This document shows, in pieces, positions 13,866 to 25,568 of a stretch of 64,000 bases of DNA. This DNA is from Hirudinaria manillensis. Taxonomy: Eukaryota > Annelida > Clitellata > Hirudinida > Hirudinidae. Location of the stretch: positions 5,936,001 to 6,000,000 of the forward strand of contig CM067530.1 of NCBI GenBank assembly GCA_034509925.1. Reading direction: 5' to 3'. A program made the translations under genes and the position numbers. The notes beneath the pieces were generated by a model. It was not told where the DNA came from, searched no databases, and saw only the letters and a program-made list of their open reading frames with translations. Position 1 is the stretch's first letter. Every line of letters starts with the position of its first letter.

Positions 13866-15543
13866 CGATGTAGAAACAGCACTCAGGTCCCCACTGACCA
13901 ACCTGTTGGTCCGAAAAAGGTCCTGAATAGATTAAATCTTGTTTTATTAAATTTTACATTTCAAAACAATTTCGAGAATTTTGTACTCGGGTACAAAAAT
14001 GATTTCTTAATTTATTTATCAACTTTAAAAACATGAAAGCATCTCAGCAGGACTTCAAAAGGAATTGCTTTCCAATGAAATCATTTTTAATAAAACATAA
14101 AAACAATTTTTATTTTTCCTTTATAAACTCTCCATAAATTCCGTCCATGGTTCTAACAAATATTTATTCAATTTAATTTATTTAATGATTAAATAAGAAT
14201 AAATAAGAAAATAATCGAAATAATTTTGTGTAATGATTTCTCTCCATTCAAACATCTGAATATTCAGAGGTTCGTAAAAGGATAAATTCATATATTCATT
14301 GATTTATTAATTGTACAATCATTTTTAATGTTTTTAAGTTAAAAACACCCTTTAATTTACAATTTAAGCTTGTATTGTCACATTAAACCCTCATAAATAT
14401 TATAAATTATAATGTAATATAAAATTATATGCCATTGCATTTTATTACGTATAAATAAACGATGAATATAATTATTATAAATATGGAACAACGTTCTCTT
14501 GAATGTCTTTGATTTTAAACTAAATTTTATTTTTTTGTACTGTAAAATAATAAAATTACAAAACTTTTAAAATAATAAAATAAGATTCCCACGGGGCACC
14601 AAACCCACTGACGCTGTCATTTGAAAACATTTTTTTACACTCAAAAAGCAACAAATGTTTCATCAAAACTGCTGTTATTAATTTCACGAATAAAAATTAT
14701 ATTATTAATAATAAATTGCTTCAAATAAATCGTATCCCCTCTTGTTAAATAAATGTTTATTTATTAATTAAATTAATATATATTAATTTATTTATTAATT
14801 TATCAATTAATTTATTATTTATTTATTAAATAAATAATTATTTATTTATTAACAAAATAAATAAATATAAATGTTTATTCGCTTGAATAATGAATAATGT
14901 GTTTGTTCGTCTTAATAAGAACCGAATATTATTATATTATTGGTCGACACGTTCGTTCATAATGAACCAATTAGAATTCATCTCAGGATGAACTCAACTT
15001 CAATGCTTCCGATGTCATCGCTTTTTAAAATGTCTCTCAGGCCACCTATCGAAGGAAAACGAAAAGTTTTTTTATTTAAGATTTTATTCAAAGATTTCGA
15101 TTATTCTTTTTTGAAAATCTCGAATTTATATGCAGCCAGTGTCAGGCAGGGGTGGAAAACAAAAAATTCTTCTGAAACAATTGAAAGTTGAGATCCTTTG
15201 GGAGGCATTCGAGTAATTCATTGGCATTCAAATCTTTCCATCAGTTTACTATTTCATTGGTTAACATTTCAGGTCGTTAATTTATTTGTTATTTCTAAAT
15301 TTATTTATAATTATTTATTTATTTGTTTAATTTTTTTAATTATTTATTCTTTTAATCTATTTTAATTTTACTTGGCCTCGTTTTCCCGTTTAATCAAGAC
15401 TTGGGGGCGTAGGAATACAGTAGAAATTTAATTAATTATCATTTTTCGTGAATAAATGCCATTAAAATTCGTTTTAATTATCAATAATATTTTTAATTTC
15501 AATAATATTTAATGACATCATAACATCCTACAATGAATATTCA
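13866..15543. other. Intergenic, no gene recognised
   Basis: AT-rich sequence with short TTTATTAA-type tracts near 14,750-14,880. The 83-codon frame at 14,940-15,191 has no recognisable motif. Confidence 0.55.
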
Positions 15544-15653
15544 TGTACACTCGTGTATATTAATGTATATTAATGTATTTTCATGTATATTCATGTATAT
15601 TCTTGCATATTAATGTATATTAATGTATAATCGTGTATATTAATGTATATTCA
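15544..15653. repeat. 10-bp tandem repeat, about 11 units
   Basis: Variants of TGTATATTAA / TGTATATTCA / TGTATAATCG repeat in strict 10-bp register. Every unit starts with TG at the same phase. Most variation is in the last two bases. Confidence 0.85.
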
Positions 15654-16056
15654 AAAGTATTCATGTACAATCACCCCTTAGACTCTTAATGTCTTCGAAA
15701 GAGAAGTGCAAATGAAAGTAAAACCTGGAATGAAATTCCATTAAATTAATTGTAACTGAATCAGTATTCAACCAATAGTCTCTCACGCAATGAATAATAA
15801 TAATAACTAATTATAATAATAATTAAATTAACGATGATTATTATTATTTATGTTAATTAATAATATATATGATAATAAAAAAACAATAAATCCTTATAAT
15901 TCAAATCATTTTATCAATGCATTTTAACGTTCACACAAAAAAAAGTTACTAAGAAACCAGCTTTTTGTGTGGATGACGTTATTTGCTAATTCATTGTAGT
16001 AATAAATACATTTAATTAAATATAGATTAAAAATTAATAAAATATAAATATAAATT

Positions 16057-16247
16057 TGTTATGGGCCGAATTATATAAATAATATTATTAATTTATTATT
16101 TATAAAGTACTTAGTATTAAGTAGTAATAAAATATTCATAATCTTTTTTATGAATATTGCTACAGCTTGTAATACGTATTTGAAATAAAATAGACACACT
16201 TGACACACCAACTTATCTCTTAATTAAGCATTGCCACGGATATAACA
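16057..16247 (+). repeat. 5' LTR (191 bp)
   Basis: Runs TGTTATGGGCC to GGATATAACA and contains AATAAA at 16,184-16,189, a likely polyadenylation signal. Identical by eye to the 3' LTR. Confidence 0.95.
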
Positions 16248-16265
16248 TTTGGCGACGAGGATTTA
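16248..16265 (+). promoter_or_regulatory. Primer-binding-site-like sequence
   Basis: TTTGGCGACGAGGATTTA directly follows the 5' LTR. The TGG would pair with the CCA end of a tRNA. The tRNA identity cannot be settled without the host tRNA set. Confidence 0.5.
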
Positions 16266-16275
16266 AGAACCAATC

Positions 16276-17940
16276 ATGGCAGGAAACTCAGACCCGATGG
16301 AACTGCTGAACCAATACCTGGTTGGACTACTTCGATCTAATGAGGAACAAATGCGTCAGAGAGAAGAGGAAAGGCGTCAGAGAGAAGAGGAAAGGCGTCA
16401 GAGGGACGAATTACTTCTTAAGTTAATCGAACGCTTGCAGGTTAACCAGAAGCCAACTATGGAAGGGGAAGCAGGTCAGGTAAAGGAGTTGCCAGAAAGC
16501 GGTGGAAATTCCGTGGTAGAAAAATGCAAAGAGACAGTTGGTGATGTGTCAACGGAGCACAAGGAGGAGTGTTGCGGTAATCTCCTTAGCAAAGAGATAG
16601 AGCAAGCTTCTGCCGGGGAATTGTGCTCCAGTAGTTGTGGAGATCCCATGCCGTTTGTAGTGGCGAACGGGGCACCGATTGAAGGGGAAGGAGAAGTGGA
16701 GGCTGAGGGTTGCTGCAGTGGTCACACTGGCCAAGAACGTGGCTACGTAGATGGCAGTGTTGGAGAGATACTAGACAGCAACTGGAGCAGTGTTCCACCC
16801 CTCGAGGAGGCCTTTGGAGTCGTCTGCGGGAGAGGAGAGCAGAGGCTCCAGGAAGAAGGCAATCTAAGGAACGAGTCATTGGAGGGTTACTCCAATGGTC
16901 GTGGAGACCAGGCATATGGTGCATGGTCTGTTAGGAGTGACTGCGCAGGTGCACAGTCAGAAAGAGAGGAAGAGAGAAGCGGAGGAGAGCTGATGAGTCA
17001 GCAGGATCCGCTTGTGTACCAAGCACATGGTGCGTGGTCTAACGGGAGTGAGTGTACAGATGAACAGTCAAAAAGGGAGGAAGAGAGGAGCGGAGGGGAG
17101 CAGATGATTCAGCAGGATCCGCTGATATACCGAAGCTTACCTTCCGGAGATGCGTTCATCTCTGATATTTTGCAGGGGGCAATGGAGTGTGCTAAATGTG
17201 TAGATGATGTGGTTGTGCTCGGCTCGATAGTGGAAGAGCACAACCGTGATCCCAGTGAGGCACTGGAGGAGGAATGTGTAAGGACTGCCACATCCCTTGT
17301 GTCAAAGGGGATCCTAGTGGATTATTATGAATATGGAAAAAGGAGGTACCGGACAACCTTCGGAGGGTCGAAGGGAGTGTCAACGTCGGACCGTTTCCTG
17401 GAGTGCTGCGGACCCTTGTCTGGACAAGATGGTAGCAGCAGTGACAGTCCTATGTGGAAATGGGACAATGGTTTTGGAAGGTGCAGGAAAGGATGTTTGC
17501 ACCTTACTAATTATTGGAGAGGTGTGGACAGGACTGTGAAGAAAGAAGCCAAGAGTCCTGGTCTGCACCAATATGTGAAGGGAGAGAGGTTGTCACCGTG
17601 GTGGACAGAGATTGGACGGGAGAGGATCCATAAGTGGTTGGGTGTGGATGCCGGCTCCATGCTCTCTGGGGTGGTGACAATGAGGCGTAGAGTAAAGGTG
17701 TTGGGTCGAAGTAAGAGGAGAGAAGAGACGTCAGTGGACGCATTTCGGGAGTTTTCCGGTCATCTCCCTGGTTGGATGGAGAAAGGAGGAAAACAGGCCG
17801 CTTGCCCACTTGGATGGTCTAATAGAATTATACTAGTGCGCTGGTGCTTTGATCGGGGCCGTCGCTCATGGGAACTGTGTAAGATGTTGAGGAAGCATAG
17901 GCGGTCGGTCTACGATTTAGACAAGTGGCACCAGAGATAA
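16276..17940 (+). CDS. LTR-element protein of 554 aa, gag-like N-terminus, function unknown
   Basis: This ORF fills nearly the whole interior of the LTR element, from 29 bp after the 5' LTR to 73 bp before the 3' LTR. Residues 1-54 form a hydrophobic then highly charged helix with three R-Q-R-E-E-E-like turns, typical of the coiled coil at the start of gypsy-type Gag. Residues 213-286 carry a 37-residue tandem duplication (A-Y/H-G-A-W at the start, QQDPL-[VI]-Y at the end). The C-terminal third is basic and rich in Trp and Cys (W-x-W, RRGxxSWELC-like). I see no CCHC knuckle, no DTG protease site and no polymerase motif. The start was chosen as the first ATG of the frame. It could be a Gag relic fused to frame-shifted pol-derived or captured sequence. 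Function is not assigned. Confidence 0.6.
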   Translation: MAGNSDPMELLNQYLVGLLRSNEEQMRQREEERRQREEERRQRDELLLKLIERLQVNQKPTMEGEAGQVKELPESGGNSVVEKCKETVGDVSTEHKEECCGNLLSKEIEQASAGELCSSSCGDPMPFVVANGAPIEGEGEVEAEGCCSGHTGQERGYVDGSVGEILDSNWSSVPPLEEAFGVVCGRGEQRLQEEGNLRNESLEGYSNGRGDQAYGAWSVRSDCAGAQSEREEERSGGELMSQQDPLVYQAHGAWSNGSECTDEQSKREEERSGGEQMIQQDPLIYRSLPSGDAFISDILQGAMECAKCVDDVVVLGSIVEEHNRDPSEALEEECVRTATSLVSKGILVDYYEYGKRRYRTTFGGSKGVSTSDRFLECCGPLSGQDGSSSDSPMWKWDNGFGRCRKGCLHLTNYWRGVDRTVKKEAKSPGLHQYVKGERLSPWWTEIGRERIHKWLGVDAGSMLSGVVTMRRRVKVLGRSKRREETSVDAFREFSGHLPGWMEKGGKQAACPLGWSNRIILVRWCFDRGRRSWELCKMLRKHRRSVYDLDKWHQR

Positions 17941-18001
17941 CACGAGCGAACCTCAAACAGATTGGAAGTAGATACATCCAATGTCAATTATGAAGGTTTG
18001 T

Positions 18002-18013
18002 GAGAGGGGGAGG
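18002..18013 (+). promoter_or_regulatory. Polypurine tract
   Basis: GAGAGGGGGAGG lies immediately before the 3' LTR, the expected plus-strand priming site of an LTR retroelement. Confidence 0.85.
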
Positions 18014-18204
18014 TGTTATGGGCCGAATTATATAAATAATATTATTAATTTATTATTTATAAAGTACTTAGTATTAAGTAGTAATAAAATATTCATAATC
18101 TTTTTTATGAATATTGCTACAGCTTGTAATACGTATTTGAAATAAAATAGACACACTTGACACACCAACTTATCTCTTAATTAAGCATTGCCACGGATAT
18201 AACA
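18014..18204 (+). repeat. 3' LTR (191 bp)
   Basis: Identical by eye to the 5' LTR. It is followed by AAATT, the second half of the target duplication. Confidence 0.95.
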
Positions 18205-18209
18205 AAATT

Positions 18210-21200
18210 AAATGAAATAAACATTTTCTGCGAACAGATACATACGATGGTAATAAATTGTAAAAGCAAAGAATTAGTTCTCAGTTGCGCAAACAACTCT
18301 CCATTGAAATTCAGTACATCTGTTAAACATCAACTCCTATATTTCTTTCCAAGCAAAGGACTTGGAGACCTTCTAATTTGTTGAATTTCTGAGATATATT
18401 CACTTAATCCGTGATTAATTCATTCAATTTATCTGAGCTATTTAATCAATTATTAAAATCTAATTCGTGTGAATTAATTTTAATTTTATTTTTATTTAAT
18501 TTTTATTTATTTTTTATTTATTTATTTTTAAATCCACGGCACATTCTTGAGTTCTTTTGACTCTTTCAGAATTTTTAAAATTTCCAATTCGCTGATCGTT
18601 TTCAAGGTCAAATGTCTTAATAAATATTTTATTTCAAAGAAATTTTATTTTTCCAAGAACAATGGTTCTATTGGAAATGATTTTATCGGGAATGGATAAA
18701 CATAAATAACGTCAGTTATAAATAAGTATTATTGTAAATAATTAAATATACTTATGCATATAAATGTACCTTAATTATAAATGTAATTAAAAAGTAAAGA
18801 TAATTATTTATAACTATAAAAGTAATTATAAAATGAAGATATATTAATCATAAACATAAATAAATTCATAAAATAAATATAAATTAATTATAAAAATAAT
18901 TATAATTATAAAGTAAATATATATTAATTATAAAGTTTCAAGAGGCCATTTGTCACAGGCGTTTGTGAACGTCCAGAAAAGCGATCCATTTTCAAGCCTT
19001 TAAATTGTCCTCATTATTCTTTCCAGGTCCGCTTTCAACGCGAGTCCATGTATCGGCAGATATTTGTATTTGCCAATAGGTTCATTGTTCTTCTATGGAG
19101 AATGAATGAATGAATGAACGAATGAACGAATGAACGAACGAACGAACGAACGAACGAACGAACGAATGAACGAACGAACGAACGAATGAACGAATGAACG
19201 AATGAACGAATGAACGAATGAATGAACGAATGAATGAACGAATGAATGAATGTGTCCATTTATATTGTTTATTGTAAAAAAAAAATTCATTTTACGAAAT
19301 TCCCTCACTAAGACAAAGTTCACAGTTGTCATTGACATCGCGATGTGATGTTCTATCTATAAAAAAATAGATAAGAACTGTTTGAAATTATTATGTAATA
19401 TTCGTGCAAATTAATCAATCAGTACAACAATTTAAGAATTCATTCAACAATATTATTATTATTAATTCTAACCATTACTAAGTATTGGGACTGTTACCTA
19501 ATCATCATTACCATTCATTAAAAATCTCACGAAATCCTGATAATATTAAATATTATTTTTTGAAATGCTTATAAAAAATATCTTTCTTTTTTTTAATTTT
19601 TACGCTTTCAAAGAAACGATTTGAAATCTGTCCACCACAGCATCTGAAATTCAGTTGGCAAATTGTTCGTGATGCCCAAAAAAATAGTGGATTATTGACA
19701 AAGAAATTATGAAGATGTTAATTACTTCTTTTTCTTGTTTTTTTTTCCTTTTTTAGAATTTACGACTTCAAATATGTTTTCCTCACTTGTTGCTGTCACA
19801 ATAACTGCTCAGTGAACTTCATCTTTTTCATAAAAGTTCCTAACAGTCCATAAGTCCTTTGACTTCATGATTTATACCACTCACGGGACCTATTTTCCTC
19901 CTCAATAATTTACTACATTTTCACTCATTATGTAACTCTTCATTTTGTTATTTTTTTTTTTGTGTCCTTCGAGACGTCAAGTAATTTCTGATTGATTTAT
20001 TTATTGATTAATTAATAACATTTTATTTTTCTGAGTACCTGATCGCTAGCATTGGTAGCTGAAGTTGGTTGAATGTGTACAATTAAGCATAAATGAAATG
20101 TAAAATCAGGCTGAGCACCGAGGAACATGAAAGGAAACATAAAGATTCATCAGCCCCTTGAAGTATCAACATCTTCGTCACCAACTCTTAACTTGGAAGT
20201 TCACTTTCATTGTCTTGCGTTCATGACATCGATAAAAGTTCAGTGATGAAGTAATGAAGAGATTTATATTGATTACGTCATGGTTTTTTTTTAGAAACAT
20301 AAATCTATAAATAAAGAATAATTAAATATATTTTACGCGTTAGAATCTTCTTTTTGAAAAGACAAGTTGTCATTTGTCTGCGTTTCGAACACGACGCAAC
20401 TGCGTATGGACGATAAACCGAGAAAACTCGAACTATTTTTAGGACAAAAAGAAGAAAAAATATTATTCCGAAAATCTTTATTAAAATCGAAAACATTTGA
20501 AAATATTTTTTTGACATAGCAATAGATGAATTGTTCCACCCAAAATACAAAAAAAAATCTTTTTTGAAGAGCGAGGTTGAAGTCGGAAGTGACGTAATTT
20601 TGTGAGAAGCAGAAAAAAAGTTGGTTGGAAATTTTAACGAGTTGTTGGCAAATTATGCACTTCGATTTGAACATCACTTCATAGTAAATTCATTCAAATC
20701 CCTCTCAAATCATTGATGCTTTCCTTCTTTTATTTCCGATTTTGATAATGATTTTGCTCGTCCGATTTTAGCTAACAATTTCCGATTTCGCAACATCTCG
20801 TCAACTCTGATTAAAACGTTTTAATTTTTTACTTTTTTTTTAATTTAAATTATTTTTTTTTTAAATATTCCGAAAGTTTATCCATCAGAATAAGACATAC
20901 TTGAGTCAACAGAGTTTGAAATTTCGTCAGCAAATGTTTTAAGCAGTAATTCAAACATGAAAACGTGGTAAACATTAATAAATGAATAATCAGACACCGA
21001 AAATGTTATTGTCGTTTTTATTAAAATTTTCTGCCGAATTAAGCTGGGAATGAAGGTGTAGGAAGATGCAAATTGAATTGCAATTGGAAAATTTCATTTC
21101 CTTCAAACTGCAAAATGAACTGAAAACTTTGAAAACGAAAGAAAGAAAGAATTTCATCGCCTTATTTTATGAGCAAACCTCTCCTTTTGGCCTAACCTGA

Positions 21201-22061
21201 CAACTCAATAAAAATGTCAGAAATTAGACAAAAATCTTGAAGTCACACGTCAATGCTTGCTTGGGTCAGGAACTTTAAACCTTTGCTGACAGATTTACAG
21301 AGATAACTCTGTCTCGATTCCGACGGCTTATGCTAATTAAATATTATTTCAATATTTTTCCTTTTTTTCGTTTATTCGCAGTTCACTTTTTGACTATTTT
21401 CGAACAAATTCGGTAAATTTCTTATTCTGCTTCTGAACAGCTCGCTACGGATGTCGTCTCTTCTAACACCTGGTAAATACCTTTTAAAATACCTGCTTGA
21501 GGATGATACCTCCTTTTCAGCTCGTAGTTTATTGCCGAAATATTGGTGGTATTATCGATTTAACAGAAACAAAATGCGCCTTATGCATGCTAACACATTG
21601 AATGGCTGTGGAAAGCGAAAGTTACGAATTTGAATCTTAATTAAACTCAAACGTTTTTTTTTTAATTTACGGATTATTACGTTTGAACAGTAATTGCATA
21701 ATATTGGGAATATTTTGTGCAGTTTCAATATACGCGGTTAATGAAGATATTAAAACCTAACTTTACATTACCGTAATCTCTCTCGAAAATGTTCAAAACA
21801 AAATGTTTGAATACTAAATTATGTTAGCAAGGTTTGCTTAATAGTTAGATAAAGTTTGCCTAATATCTTTAACTTTCTGTTCAACGGTAGCAGATCCATA
21901 GTGATGCATCGTGTTCTTAGACTAGCCCTGAGATAAGTGTATAGTAATATTATGTAAATGATATTATTACGCAAGGTTATATAAAGGTTCTATAAATGAT
22001 GAATTGACTGAGGAGTTCTTAGGCACATCCAAGGAACGGATCGATACAAATACACCAGTGA
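18210..22061. other. Intergenic, no gene recognised
   Basis: AT-rich DNA. The minus-strand open frames at 20,305-20,677 (81 and 114 codons) overlap each other in different frames and lack domains. Around 20,380 the motif CGTTTCGAACACGAC recurs, shared with 54,957-54,976. The stretch just upstream of 22,062 presumably holds the promoter and 5' UTR of the GPCR gene, but no core element is clear. Confidence 0.55.
19099..19252. repeat. (GAAT/GAAC)n tetranucleotide array
   Basis: A GAAY tetranucleotide array has T and C variants interspersed non-randomly, with runs of GAAC in the centre and GAAT at both edges. Minus-strand frames read His-Ser-Phe repeats and are spurious. Confidence 0.95.
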
Positions 22062-23243
22062 TTGTGTTGGATTCGCGATAAATATGGAAGTATAAGATGG
22101 CTTATAAGCAATAATAATTCTCAGATTAACCCAATTTCAGATACCACTCCTCTCGTATTCCATCTGGATTTGGACGAATACTCCATCATGAACCAATACC
22201 CGGTGGTATCCGTTTGTCTCATTATAATATGCGCCTTGATATGCGTCACCGGTACCCTTGGAAACTTACTCGTCATTTGGATCGTCAGTGGATCGAGGAC
22301 GATGTGGACAGCCACCAACATTCTCATCGCTAACCTCGCCTTGGCCGATGTCTTCGTTTTGACATTCGACCTTCCCCTGTCTCTTCATTATCAACTGATC
22401 AACTACTGGAGCTACGGCAAAGCCATGTGCCACATTCTTCCCCTGATATTTGCAGTCACCGTGTACGTCAGCAGCTTGACTTTGACTGCCATAGCCGGGG
22501 ATAGATATGTCCTTATAGTCAAACCTCTGGCTACTAAACTGAGCCCGAAGAAAGCTCTTTTAGTTGCATTCGTTATATTCGTTTTCTCCGTTGTGGTTGC
22601 GTCTCCCATAGCCATTTATTCGAAATACGATGTTCTCGTCGACGAAGAGCTGGGCATAGACAGTAGATTTTGTACCGAACGCTGGCCAACGGTGGAGCAG
22701 CGCATGGCATACACTCTGATTACGTTGATAGCTCAGTTCTTGCTGCCTCTTCTAGTCATTGCTTGTTTGTATCTCCAGATCTTCAAGAAAATCAGACAAA
22801 GAATGAAGAATAGATCGGGCCATAGTTCAAGAACTAACAGAATGCTCACGTCAGTCGTTCTTGTCTTTGCTTTGACGTGGACCCCCTTCCAACTTGTTTC
22901 CTCACTGTTAGAATTCTACCACGCATTTAGAACGTTTCCATATGTCAAAGTTATAGACATTTCATTGCGTCTGCTGGCAATGAGTTCGTCTTGCATCAAT
23001 CCAATACTTTACGGTTACATGAACGAAAATTTCCATAACGGCTTCATGAGAGCATTTTCCGTTGTTTTCCCGAAACTGACGAAGCCATCCTTAAGGCACG
23101 TTGCAGGACAGAGATTGGCTCCAGATCCAACTGCAAACTCGAGGATCCCTCACGATGAAGGCTCGAAAGAAGTTGAACTTTCCCACAAGATCGTCTCTCA
23201 CCAGGTTCAACTAGCTGAACCAAACCAATCAGAAGCACTTTAA
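22062..23243 (+). CDS. Class A GPCR, NPY/sNPF/PrRP-receptor-like
   Basis: An intronless ORF of 393 codons has seven hydrophobic segments: TM1 about 49-75, TM2 84-106, TM3 120-145, TM4 164-185, TM5 217-240, TM6 262-285 and TM7 297-320. Class A landmarks are present: GN at 67-68, LALAD at 92-96, Cys123 pairing with Cys204, DRY at 147-149 and NPILY at 313-317. The ECL2 motif C-T-E-x-W-P and the helix-8 text Y-M-N-E-N-F are typical of NPY, sNPF and PrRP receptors. It should sense an amidated neuropeptide at the plasma membrane and signal through G proteins. The first ATG gives a 42-residue extra N-terminus with one N-glycosylation sequon (N18). A second ATG at 22,188 (M43) is an alternative start. 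TM6 reads T-W-T-P instead of CWxP, and TM4 lacks the usual Trp. Confidence 0.9.
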   Translation: MCWIRDKYGSIRWLISNNNSQINPISDTTPLVFHLDLDEYSIMNQYPVVSVCLIIICALICVTGTLGNLLVIWIVSGSRTMWTATNILIANLALADVFVLTFDLPLSLHYQLINYWSYGKAMCHILPLIFAVTVYVSSLTLTAIAGDRYVLIVKPLATKLSPKKALLVAFVIFVFSVVVASPIAIYSKYDVLVDEELGIDSRFCTERWPTVEQRMAYTLITLIAQFLLPLLVIACLYLQIFKKIRQRMKNRSGHSSRTNRMLTSVVLVFALTWTPFQLVSSLLEFYHAFRTFPYVKVIDISLRLLAMSSSCINPILYGYMNENFHNGFMRAFSVVFPKLTKPSLRHVAGQRLAPDPTANSRIPHDEGSKEVELSHKIVSHQVQLAEPNQSEAL

Positions 23244-25568
23244 AGGCTTGTAAGATAACAAGGCCTCCATATATTTTGCTTAGAAGTGAATTTCATGTTA
23301 GTAGCACTACTTAGCAAGCGCGCAAAAATATTTCTTGACTTGAAATTTATTTGATTTCGTTGAAATGCGGCAAAGTTGGCAGAGAATTTGAAGTTTCCAG
23401 GACCTCCAAGTTTCCATTCTCCAATGTAAAATAGAAACTTTCAAAGGCCACTTTTATGGAGGATGTTTATGTCTTATTTAGTGAATTTCACTTTAGCTTC
23501 TTTATATTTTTGTTCGTGCGTTATAAATATTTATGAGCAGCTGTACTCGACAACTTGCGGTAAATTAACAAGTCAGCGGTTAACTAATAACTTATGAATG
23601 TTAAATGTCTAGTGTGCGTTTGTGAAGACAAAAATGTAAACAAAATCGATCCAAGAAATTTGTGCGCTGTTCGACACGAAAAATCGGCACGAAAACCTGA
23701 CAGGAATCTAAATTCAAGAAAAATGGCGAAAGAAACCAAATTGACATGATGGCCAAACATCACTTTAATGAAAAAAGTCTTGAAGACCAAAGACTTGCAA
23801 AGGCTCCTTGAATCTTCCAATTCTTTTTTTTTTGTGCTTACTTTCAAAACAAAGAAATTTCGACATACTTTTTCATGCCAATGTCTTAAAAAAAGTCTTT
23901 GAAAATATTTATAAATTTCTAACAATGGAAATTACCGAATCAAACGGAATATGATGTATTAACTTTTTATGTTAATCTTATATTAATATTAATTTTATTA
24001 ATATTAATTTTATTAATATTAATTTTAATTATATTATACTAATAATATTTCTGCAAAAATAAATTCTAGACATCAAGTCTGCAAAGAACTTAAACAATTT
24101 CGCTGGTAAATATCCTGAACATTTCACCTGCTTTTACGAATTCATGACTGCATTAAAATGCTAAGCAAATCGTGAAAGGAAATGTTTATCCAATAATGCC
24201 ATCGGAAAATCTTCTCCTTAGTTCAACTAATCCTTCTTGAGCTGGGTCTTTAAAATTTCATAAAAAAAAAAAAACGAGTTCCACAGATTACAGGCAGCCA
24301 TTGTTCGGGGTAGATGCTTTGTGACTCCAATAGATCTTACCTCGTCCATTTGTTCTTGCAGATAACGAGCGTGTTTTCTAAAAAATAATAAATCACTTTT
24401 TTTATCAACTTTTACAACCAAAAAGAATCAAGTATGGAAAAGAAGCGATGCGACGATATTAAAAAAAACACATAAATTTTCTGAGATCGATAGCGAATTG
24501 GTTTTTTTCATATGTCGTGCCAGATGATTCAAAGCTGATTTTTGACATCAAAAGCTGATTTGCTGATCTCCTTAAGTTTCCAATGAAACGAAAAAGTCAA
24601 GCGAAAGAAAGTTATAACTAGTTATAATTAAAATTTTAAGCTATTCTAAACTGTTTTTGTCATCGCCGTGCACCAGTTACAATTATAACGATTTGTTACA
24701 GGCTGGGTTTAATAAATTAAAATTGAATAAATTAAAGCTGAATAAATTACAGGGTTGAATAAATTACAGAGTTGAACATATTATAGAGTGCATCCGCTTA
24801 AACGATTCTTCCGGTTGTCGTTGGATGGCACCTCTTTGACTCTCGAAGTCCAAATTGACGTAATTTGGTTTCTTGTAAGTATAATATTTTACCATTTTTA
24901 TGTCTCTTAATGTTGTCGCAAAGAATAAAAGTTTTTAAAATAATCAAAAAACCATTTGGGGCAGAGCAGTTCGCTCAGAAGGTAATGCGAAAAACATCGA
25001 AGCTTCGTGGCCCTGGGCCGCAAACATCACTAAAGGGGGCGCGGGCCACACCTGGTAGATCCATTCCACTCGAGGACTTCCGACTTTTCAAATCAGATTT
25101 CGATCTGGTCGTTATAATAAAATTGTCGATGATATTTAAATTCATTAGCGGCAGAAAGAAGCCAAGGGCACGCAAGCATTTAATATTTGTGTGTGGAGAG
25201 CTGTGTATGTAGCTTGGAGCAACAAACTTTGACGCAGTAAATGCAATCAGCCCATTGATTGAGCAACTCCAAATATTGTCCAAAACGTTTAAAAATTTGC
25301 AAATGCGTTGATTAATATATAATTTTTAATTAAGTAAACAAAACTGAAAACTAAATTAAAGCAAATGTTTGAATTTGTCACTCCAACCACTCGTAATCAT
25401 TCATCTCAGTGAATCTAAGGTGGGGGGGGGAAGAACCCCAGCCTCCTGAGAATATACTGAGCAGTGACAACAACAACAGGACTGGGAAATCAGACAAACA
25501 ATCAGATCAGACAAGTCAATTAGATCTGAAACATGCACCTAGATGCATACAAAAGTCAACAAGTCAAT
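23244..25568. other. Intergenic between the GPCR gene and PLK4
   Basis: Contains the unmarked 3' UTR of the GPCR gene and a 15-bp TTAATATTAATTTTA-type tandem at 23,980-24,035. The open frames at 23,584-23,925 (-) and 24,865-25,212 (+) show no domain. A GC-rich patch at 25,007-25,065 ending in GCGGGCCACACCTGG resembles a hAT terminus but has no partner. Confidence 0.5.

Larger units (their letters stand above)
16057..18204 (+). mobile_element. Non-autonomous LTR retroelement with one ORF
   Basis: Two 191-bp direct repeats (16,057-16,247 and 18,014-18,204) look identical base for base. Each begins TGTTA and ends TAACA. The flanks carry a perfect 5-bp target duplication AAATT (16,052-16,056 and 18,205-18,209). 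After the left LTR comes TTTGGCGACGAGGAT, a TGG-initiated primer-binding-like site as in many Ty3/gypsy elements. The right LTR is preceded by a polypurine tract. The 1.77-kb interior has a single long ORF and no protease, reverse transcriptase, RNase H or integrase motif. The element therefore resembles a TRIM or gag-only derivative that would need a partner in trans. Identical LTRs indicate a recent insertion. Clade assignment is inference. Confidence 0.9.

Noticed and set aside
20305-20677. Two overlapping minus-strand ORFs of 81 and 114 codons
   Set aside because: Different frames of the same AT-rich stretch with random-looking composition and no domain.
24865-25212. 115-codon plus-strand ORF
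   Set aside because: Overlaps a hAT-like GC-rich patch and an opposite ORF; no conserved feature.
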